DNA of 64,000 nucleotides from Hydractinia symbiolongicarpus (lineage: Eukaryota > Cnidaria > Hydrozoa > Anthoathecata > Hydractiniidae). Position numbers and translations under genes: made by a program. Where the stretch lies: NCBI RefSeq assembly GCF_029227915.1, contig NC_079888.1:10957001-11021000 (forward strand). Direction: 5' to 3'. The notes beneath the pieces were generated by a model. The model made no database searches. It was given only the letters and a program-made list of their open reading frames with translations, and was not told the DNA's origin. This document shows positions 56,460 through 64,000 of this stretch, in pieces; position 1 is the stretch's first letter; each line of letters starts with the position of its first letter.

Positions 56460-59400
56460 CACGGCTGTTTCAGCTAGCGAGATTTCGGAAACTCAGACTG
56501 CGCATGTCAAAAAAAAATTTAAAATAAGGGCTGGGGCAAGATGCACCTAAAAGTCAACAAATTTTAGGGTAGCTAGCACCAGGTTTAATAGGCATTTTAA
56601 GGATTGGAAACTAAGTAGTTTAAATAAAATATAGTCCTATACCAATAAGATTAATTCAAATACAAAGCCATTCGGTTGTTGCCTAGCGGAAACAAAACAA
56701 AAACTTTTACCATCCTTTGAAGACTGTGGACACCACGCCAATTTAAAGCAAAATATTTTCAGATACAAAGTTATCCCATAGATAATTTTTATAAAAATCA
56801 TTCTGAGATAGTTACGAGATTTGAATAAAAAAAGAATTGTAGGTATCAGTACATTACGAATTGATATTGTATCAAACGTTAGGTACTTTTTTTTCAAATT
56901 TTTTGTTAAAGTTCAAGATGGCTACCGGGGATTTACACCTAGCTCAGTTAAACAAGCTGTGTCGAATATGTGGGAACACTCTGCCTGATCGATCACATAT
57001 TGTCGAAGAGCACATAAAGAACTTGGATATTATTTTCAGAGCTGATTTTTACTCTGATAAGGCAGGCGTTCATCCAAAAAAATTCTGTCACTCGTGCTTT
57101 GCTACCATAAGTAATGTCCTAAAACGTGACTCAGCTACCGCTATGGTGCCTGTTAAATGGTATGCACATAAAGACACCGAGTGCTAAACATGCATATTAA
57201 GTGCACAAAAAAAAGAGGTGGCAAACCTATGAAAAGAAGGGGAGGTGGTAATCCAACACACAAGGACATTGATTCTGCAGAAAAAAACTTGGACACCCCT
57301 AGAACTTAATAAAATTTACAGAAAAACTTCTGAACTTTTTAACTATAGTGGAAATGTTCTCTCAGGCATAAATACCAGTGAAGGCAACTGGGAACATCTG
57401 ATTTGTGCTTTGTGTAGCAATATTATAAAAAGGCCGTTAATGATAAAGGAATGTAACCACGGGTTTTGTGCACTATGCTTAACAAATTTGTTGAAAAATT
57501 CAAATAGATGTTCCACCTGCAGCATCCCAACACCACCCGGGGATGCCTCGCCTGGTTTGTGAATTTCCAGGATTTTAAACACACAAGTTGTCAAGGGGAC
57601 ATGTGGTTGTTCATTTAAACTGCTGTCTGCACAATCGCACACATGCTCTCCAGCTTTGCCATTTACAACACTGGAAATGATGCAGTTGAGCCCTTCCAAG
57701 CCTGTACCGAAAAAGGTAGAAGAATGCATTGCCCACATGGTTGGAATAAAAATGCAGCAGTCAAACTTGCCGAATAAAACTGTTCAACTGCCCAGTGGAA
57801 GTTCACAAGTAAGATAACTTATGTATGGAGTGGACTCAATAAAAGTGATTATTAAGTGATTTGACAGTTTTTTTAACAAGCAACTGATTTTCAAACGGCT
57901 GAGAAAGCAAAAAATTAATATTATACTTTTGCAAGCCATTTTGAGGTTGAAATCAAAAATTTGCCCCTTAAAAACTGAGACTGAAAATAAGTTGCTTTTG
58001 CATATGTTTATATATGTGCATACCTAGGTTATCATTTTTTGCAATTCTACACATTCTTTATACTAATTATACACATTTTTTAATACAAATTATACACATT
58101 TTTTATACAAAAACAAATTATAATAAGAACAAGACAAAATTTTAAAATGTTCTGAGTAAATAATAAATATTTAAAGTGGCTAGAGTGGTCACAGAATATA
58201 GGAAGTTTTGGGGTCAATAAAAACCATCCTATATATTAGGGGATTTGATAAATTTTGATGTGCTAAGGCGTCTACATCGTTAAGTAATCTTATATAAAAG
58301 AATGTGTAAACTACTTTATACAAAAATGCTATGTTATATTAAATAAAGTACACATAACTGTCTGTAACAATATGATAATTTTAATACTAATATTACATTT
58401 TACATAAAACAAATCAATAACATATGTTCCATATTTTAGCCATTGACAATAACACCTATTAGAATTCCTCGCAAGTCATCTGATGAAACATGTGAAAGGA
58501 ATGTGCGATATAGAGCAAATACAGCCAAGGAGTTAATCCATCTGATGTCTGGTGAAGAAACACAATCTGTCACAAAACAGACCATGGCACTGCTAAATTC
58601 TATGGAAGAAAGTGACAGAAATACTATCATTAAAAATTTGGGTACAGAAGTCATTATCCCAGCAAATCACATCACAGCAATGAAATCAAATTTAAACATC
58701 CCATGGAATCAACTACGTGAAATTCACGTTGGTTAAAAACATTTAACATAAAAATTGAATCAAAAGAAAAAGCAAGAAGTGTCGCTGCTGAATGGGTAGG
58801 CCAAGGACTGAGAGTTGAGCTGGCTCCTCTCACTAAATTATCAGTTGGAAACAGGGTATCCGTTATACCCAGGCCCTGGGGGTATCTATATAATGTAGTT
58901 GGCCACATTCTGTATCAACTCAAAAAGCTAGAATGTCACAATTTACTTGTAAAACATAGTTTCATTCCTGACAATGAAATCCATGTTAAAATTGGTGGAG
59001 ATCATGGAGGAAATAGTTTTAAAATGGCATACCAAGTAGGCAATGTTCCACATCCAAACAAGAAGGAAAACACAATACTATTTAGCATTTTTGAAGGTAA
59101 CAAACATAATGCAATATATTACAAATATGAAAAACAACAAAATAAAACTGGAATATCCAAAATTCTATGCAAGTGATGTCTAATTGTGATCGAAAGTAGA
59201 AATGTTCAAAGTGATCAAGGTAAAAATCGAAACAATTTTAATATATTTTTTTACAAATTAGGGAAAGACACAACAACAAACTTAAGAGTCTGCTTTGAAA
59301 GGTTTCGACCACAAATAAAAATGCTGGAACAAGTTAAATATAAAGAGTCGATATTCCGTGTATTTATGTATGGTGACTACGAATTTCTGTGTGCAATGTA

Positions 59401-61943
59401 TGTTTTAACTGGTGCAAATGGTAAATATTAGTTACTTAAGATCTGGAGCACATTGCTAGTTGATAATCAAAATAAATTGATTTTTACAGAACTTTTTTTT
59501 GCAATTTAATAAAGTTCCTGTAGTTTAACAATGGGTTTTTAGTACGCAGATATGGTAAAAGCATAGTTAAAAACGGTTATTTCTTAAAGTTTCTAATAAA
59601 ATATCTATTTGTGTTTAGTGCGTCACAGCTGTTTGTTCTATACTAATGAACATCCCAGTGTTTACTCGCAAGAAATTTAAGAAAAGGTCGCTGGCAACAC
59701 TTGAAGAAAATTTAGCAGATTTTCGTGAAAGTGGTGGGAGCCCTAAAAATGCTAAAGAATTTTATAATGTTATTGACAACATATTTTTTGACATACCAAT
59801 CGATCAAGTATACATCGTATTTTTATGTTTTTCCACTGCAAGTTGATATAATAATTTCAAAATAAAATCTACGTGAACACCTAATTTTAGGTCTGTATTC
59901 CTGGTCTCCATATTTCCTTGGGTGTATATCAAAAGATGTTTAAAATGTTTGAGGCTTCTTGTCAAGACTATGATGCAAAAATAGCTCTGCTGTTGGCAAC
60001 AGAAGACAATGAAGTGGATTCAGATTATGGTGACTACATCGAAGTCCTTAAGGAAACAAGTAACATGCAGCAAAAGCTGGAAGATGAATAAGCCAAACTA
60101 GCAAACCAGCAAGATAAGTTAAACTGGCTTGTAATATCTGGTGGCTTACAACGGAATATACTGGCGTACGAGAAAAATATAATAAAGACTGAGAATAAAA
60201 TCACAGAATTAGAATTAGAAATCTCAACTTTGGCAAATAACAAAAGAAGTTTGGTGGGTATGATCATCTTTATTACCTGAGTAATTATTTGTGACATTCG
60301 CAAATGTTTTTTTGTCTTAAAATTCCCAGTGGCCAAAGTTTTATTGGCAACCATGTACATAAATTGCTAAAGGTTTGTTAATACTAAAAATGATGTAGCA
60401 ATTTAAAAATGACCTATTTAAAGAAAAGTAAAAAACAATCTTGCTCTTATAAAAAGAAAACATTCGAAATTTAACATCCAGCATCAAAGAGATTGTTGCA
60501 ACACAAAAGTATCATGACCAGCTTATTCACAGTGTGAACTTAGAAATGGATAAGTACACACGTTATTTACTTACTTTGCAGAAGTTCATAACATTTACAA
60601 TTCAGCAAAATATCTCTCGTGTGAGGAAATACTGGCTTTGTGTGCCAAAAACAAAACAAAAAGAAAGAATAATATACAAATAGTACATAATTCTAGAAAT
60701 TTCAATTAATAAATTCAGGATGCATCTGCGAACAAACTGGCCTAAAGTTAACATTTCACCAAAACTGCGTATGCTTGAAGATCATGTCAGCGTTCATAGC
60801 AAAATGGAAAGTTGGATTTGGGTTTTATGGGGAACAAGGTAAACAGCCACTTAAATTTGAAACCTGGTAACACCAAAATTTATGTTTTACAAAATGTGTT
60901 ATTTTTCTGAAAATGTGTAGCTAGCTTAAATGTCAAATTTTAACATTTTTAAGGTGGAGAAAGCTTGCATCATGAAATCAACAGGATGTCGAGCAGGTAC
61001 AGCTGCATCAAAAACTCAGTTGAGCGGTTACGAAATACATTAAATCAACATTTTGTTAATGCAAATCCTGAATCAAGCCAATTAAAACCAAAAATTAAAA
61101 AAAGAAGAATGGCACGTGAAGAATAAATTTCACACTTACAGCTTAGATACCTAGTTATCTCTTTAAATGGATATTACTTTCCAAGCTCCTCTTAGTCATT
61201 TCAAAGGTGGATCAGCTGGTCCAGAAAGAAAACGAATTGAACAGTTAACAATTAGCTTACTACATGCATAGTTTATTTTCATTGACTTTTTGTTGAGCTT
61301 ACGTTAGTGGTGTATGAGCAAAGAAACCTTATTTAGAGTTACAGAGTTGTTTAAATAGAATGTTGTTTAGTGTTGTTATTCTGTGAAATATTAGCTTAGT
61401 AATCTGAAACAGTTTTAATGCCTATAATAAATCATAGAGTAGATAATGTTAAAGGCGGAGTTAAAATTTTCTGGTTTTACACTAACTTTTTTTTGCCAGA
61501 ATTCAGCGCTCTAGCATTCTTTCAGAAGTACTGATACAGTTTTTTCGTTTTTCTTACCTTGTAGATGAGCCTTTCAGCTTTCCAAAAATATATAATACAC
61601 CAGCCACATAACTTCGCAACGTCCACAAAACCAAAAATTAGTTGGAACAAGTTGTCATGCTATTTTTTTTTTAAAAAAAGTATGCCTTTAAAACTGCCAC
61701 AGCATTACTCCAACAGCATGCTTGTCGCCAAGGAAAAGAACGATTTAGCTTCCGGCGTGTTCAAATGCTTTAAAAAACTAAATTAAATCCACTGAAATAG
61801 ATTCTATTATGCAAAAGCGATTTCAAAAAGTTAGTTACTTATTTATCATGATTGTTTTTATTTGCGCCCGCCATCTTGCGCCTCAACGTGACCGTAGTTA
61901 TTGACGCATGCGCAGTCTTAGTTTCCGCTCTGAAACAGCCGTG
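56460..61943 (+). mobile_element. Complete RAG1-like DDE transposon (Chapaev/N-RAG-TP-like)
   Basis: The termini CACGGCTGTTTCAG (56460-56473) and CTGAAACAGCCGTG (61930-61943) are exact inverted repeats. They resume further in with GGAAACTMAGACTGCGCATG after an 8-10 bp insertion on the left. TGAA flanks both sides (56456-56459 and 61944-61947), a 4-bp target duplication. Termini starting CAC with a 4-bp duplication fit the Chapaev group; Transib elements use 5 bp. The encoded gene is described separately. The element has landed in an NBN intron in the same orientation as the gene. Confidence 0.75.
56918..61125 (+). pseudogene. RAG1-like transposase gene, decayed, multi-exon
   Basis: An ATG at 56918 opens MATGDLHLAQLNKLCRICGN. 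The next block HPKKFCHSCFATI and WYAHKDTEC form a RAG1-type zinc-binding N-terminal region, cut by TAA at 57185-57187 just after the Cys. A RING finger (LICALCSNIIKRPLMIKECN ... CSTC) lies at 57397-57525, and a C-x-C/H-x-x-C block at 57600-57640. Exon 58440 onward carries ITPIRIPRKSSDETCERN. The DDE core shows VKIGGDHGGNSFKMAYQVGN near 58990 and FRVFMYGDYEFLCAMYVL near 59355. A C-terminal GFGFYGEQ|GGESLHHEINRM spans a splice junction (60838/60956) and holds the likely catalytic Glu. GT-AG introns keep the frame at several points. Frameshifts occur near 58735, 59640 and 60793, plus a stop near 60090. Known RAG1-like transposases share this order. Confidence 0.7.
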
Positions 61944-62151
61944 TGAACAAAACAAACAAAGCTATATTTAGGTTGCTATTTCCAAGGCAACAAGGAAGAA
62001 AAAACGCATGTTCGATTTTGATACTTTTCGAATTCAAGATCGTTCGATTTTAAAAATTTGTAAGTACACAAAACAAATTCGAATCATTGTTTTGTGTGCT
62101 ATGAAAATGTTTTTTATTTGTTTATGTTTTTATGTTGCCATTTTTATAATG
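61944..62151. other. Gap between two transposons
   Basis: Begins with the TGAA duplication. The start of the Harbinger element must lie here or in the first transposase codons, but I could not find a terminal repeat. Confidence 0.4.
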
Positions 62152-62942
62152 GCTTCCAAAACCAAAAATTTCTCAAAAATTTGACGAAAGATGGAATTTT
62201 CCGCACGCTTTAGAAGCAATAGACGGGAAGCATGTGAGGATTCAAAAATTCAAAAATGGTGGCTCATTTTACTATAACTATAAACATCATCATTCCATTA
62301 TTTTAATGGCAATTGCAGGTCTTGAATATGAATGTTTATATGCCAATGTTGGATCTAATGGAAGGGTAAATGATTCAGGTGTATGGAACAAAACATCCCT
62401 ACTTCAAGGCATAGAAGATGGCACTTTTACTCTTCCAAAGGACGCGAAATTGCCTAATGGTGAAGAAGCCCCTTATGTTTTTCTTGGAGATGACGCCTTT
62501 GCTTTGAAAAGTTTATGATGAAGCCGTTTCCTCAACAAGGATTAAATGGCGAGAAGAAAATCTACAATTATAGACACAGTAGGGCGCGAAGAATATCGGA
62601 AAACCTCTTTGGTATTTTGGCCAATAGGTGGAGAGTCTTTTTCACTATTATTAATTTAGATCCGAAATATGTCGAAGATGTCATTTTACCGCGCTTATTC
62701 CTCACAATATGCTTCTGAAAAGCCTGAATTCAAATAAGGTTTACCGTCCACCCTGTTTTGCGGACACTGTTTTTGAAAATGGAGAAGTCGTAGAAGGAGA
62801 ATGGCGAGAAAATGAGGAATCACTCGCCGTTGCAAGTCCCAGAAACAGGGCATAATGCATCTATGAGTGCAAAGTCAGAGAAACATTCATGGAGTACTTT
62901 GTTAATGATGGGGCAGTGGAATGGCAGTGGAAATTTTGTTAA
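62152..62942 (+). pseudogene. PIF/Harbinger transposase, 5'-truncated
   Basis: A DDE transposase related to HARBI1. The fragment opens with a stop-bounded WLPKPKISQKFDERWNFPHA. It shows the first Asp in LEAIDGKHVRIQKF, the second in YVFLGDDAFAL and the Glu in SRARRISENLFGILANRWR. The C-terminal part (ENGEVVEGEWRENEESLAVA and FVNDGAVEWQWKF) ends at 62942. Frame changes near 62512, 62690 and 62855, plus the missing N-terminal third, make it inactive. It is paired with a convergent Myb/SANT-like gene, the usual two-gene layout of Harbinger elements. Confidence 0.8.
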
Positions 62943-63020
62943 TTTAAAGAACATACTAATTTTGATGTGTTTCAGTGTTTTTGCTTTGTTTCTTTTATTC
63001 TTTTATACTTTATTTGACTA

Positions 63021-63825
63021 ATAAAATGGGTGAGGGCGGCCTACACTCTGCGAAGCATCTTCTGCCATTTTGATATCAAACAAAACATCTGAAATGCGTT
63101 TTTCGGCTAATCTTCTGTCACTTTTATTCAATTGTGACAGTTTTTCGTCAACGTAAACAGCAAACGCGGACATTTTAGGCTTTGGCGATTCTTCATCGGG
63201 AGCTGTTTTCTTTGAATTACTCGATTTACTTTCAAAGTACACTTTGAAAGTAAATCGAGTTTCTTTTCAGCAAGTGCCTTCTTTTTATTTTGCGGTGAGG
63301 TAATATCATTTCCATTTTCACAATCGACTTTCTTCGAATACATTCTCTTCAGAGTGTCTCTGCTTTTCGAAGCACGAATGACCGGTACTAAGAACGCTAG
63401 CTTTTGGTAGTGTAACCAATTGCTGACATAGAGCTCTCCGCCCTCTGACGACTTTTTGTGCTTCTTTCCTTAGAAAGCTCTTTTCCCAACTGTGTTCTCA
63501 GACTGTTTATCTTTGTCTTTACTGAATCGACAGTGGTATTCAAAGACATTGCCATTTCTGAGTATGCTAATCCCTTTGAATCACGATTTGTTTAATTCTT
63601 ATGGAAAATATCCCACAAACAAGGGTTGACTTCAAGCAATTCGATGAGTTCGGAAGTTTCTTCATCTGTCCAATCTTTAGCGGCCTTGGCTTTATCATCA
63701 ACTTTTAGCTTTAGTTCTTTTTTGTTTTTAGCAGCCGTTTTCTTCTTCTCTTTTTTTTTTGGCAAACAAATCGCCATTTTTGATCTCTGTTTCACTTTCT
63801 GACGTTGCCATTTTGTCTTGTTCAA
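63021..63825 (-). pseudogene. Harbinger Myb/SANT-like DNA-binding protein, broken
   Basis: The second Harbinger protein helps bring the transposase to DNA and into the nucleus. The ATG at 63825 opens MNKTKWQRQKVKQRSK with a lysine-rich stretch. The Myb/SANT-like domain starts at KDWTDEETSELIELLEVNP (residues 50-68). A stop at 63592 and further frame changes follow, with SVKTKINSLRTQLGKELS readable near 63500. The conserved C-terminus FAVYVDEKLSQLNKSDRRLA and KRISDVLFDIKMAED ends by 63021. A perfect 42-bp palindrome at 63219-63260 interrupts the coding sequence. Convergent with the transposase, with about 80 bp between them. Confidence 0.65.
63219..63260. repeat. Perfect palindrome, 20-bp arms, in the Myb-like gene
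   Basis: ACTCGATTTACTTTCAAAGT, a 2-base spacer, then the exact reverse complement. It duplicates a piece of the coding sequence in inverted orientation and breaks the frame, consistent with a template-switch mutation. Confidence 0.85.
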
Positions 63826-64000
63826 CGTTCAATGAATGACCGAATGAGCATATTTCTTTTGTTTTGGAATATCAAAAGCAGTATTCGAATGTCAAAAATG
63901 TTCGAAAGACGTTCGAAACGTTCGAAAGACCCTCCACTGTTGATGTTTTTTTGCAGTCATCGCGGTTATTAAAAATGACTGTTTGATGAAATTCGACTCA
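63826..64000. other. Right edge, probable Harbinger flank
   Basis: Contains three close TTCGAAAGAC/GTTCGAAACG-type repeats (63900-63930). It is upstream of the Myb-like gene and may include its promoter or the right end of the transposon. Confidence 0.35.

Overview
This is an AT-rich animal genomic window. Cnidaria is the most likely source. That is an inference from the gene types, the short GT-AG introns, the repeat families, and protein families I know to be expanded in cnidarian genomes (a P2X7-C-terminus-like exon, a DUF3987-like exon, and a GRPTLSDRE-type transposon protein). Four conserved animal genes stand out. They are an RNF113/CWC24 homologue (first four exons, minus strand, 0.95-4.06 kb), METTL1 tRNA m7G methyltransferase (minus, 5.54-6.31 kb), DENR (minus, 8.11-8.60 kb) and the FHA-BRCT-BRCT part of nibrin/NBN (plus, 53.49-55.83 kb). 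Everything else is mobile DNA, virus-derived DNA or unassigned AT-rich sequence.

Layout. 0-0.6 kb holds a 130-bp tandem repeat. 4.3-5.3 kb holds a 1-kb terminal-inverted-repeat (TIR) element. 9.3-13.0 kb holds two inverted copies of a Helitron-like repeat (TC start, CTAG end, hairpin near the end). 13.29-14.36 kb holds a TTAA-flanked element with a second foldback nested in it. 14.4-19.3 kb holds a long-TIR DNA transposon whose gene was split by a non-LTR retrotransposon. 19.5-26.8 kb holds a P2X7-like exon, a CAGGG-type TIR element, a tRNA-derived SINE, a DUF3987-like first exon and a GTAGTAGAG minisatellite.

27.1-47.3 kb is the centrepiece. It is a roughly 20-kb block with every recognisable gene on the minus strand: a protein-primed family B DNA polymerase, an FtsK/HerA-type packaging ATPase, a retroviral-type (rve) integrase, a probable capsid protein, a small arginine-rich protein with a PPPY motif, and about ten unassigned, tightly packed ORFs. 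This is the gene set of a Polinton/Maverick (adintovirus-like) element. It is decayed: the polymerase, integrase, capsid and ATPase genes carry frameshifts or in-frame stops. Several unassigned ORFs are still open, some with abutting or overlapping ends. It has also taken insertions (Helitron-like ends, a 240-bp tandem repeat and a truncated LINE copy).

47.5-53.5 kb holds the LINE 3' copy, an unassigned gene remnant, a 476-bp MITE and fragments of the repeat families seen further left. In the intron after the last visible NBN exon sits a complete 5,484-bp DNA transposon (56,460-61,943). Its termini read CACGGCTG, its target duplication is TGAA, and its decayed gene carries a RAG1-like N-terminal zinc region, a RING finger and a DDE core. 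A PIF/Harbinger remnant (transposase plus convergent Myb/SANT-like gene) follows at 62.15-63.83 kb.

All coordinates and motifs were read by eye. Family names rest on motif recognition, not on database searches.
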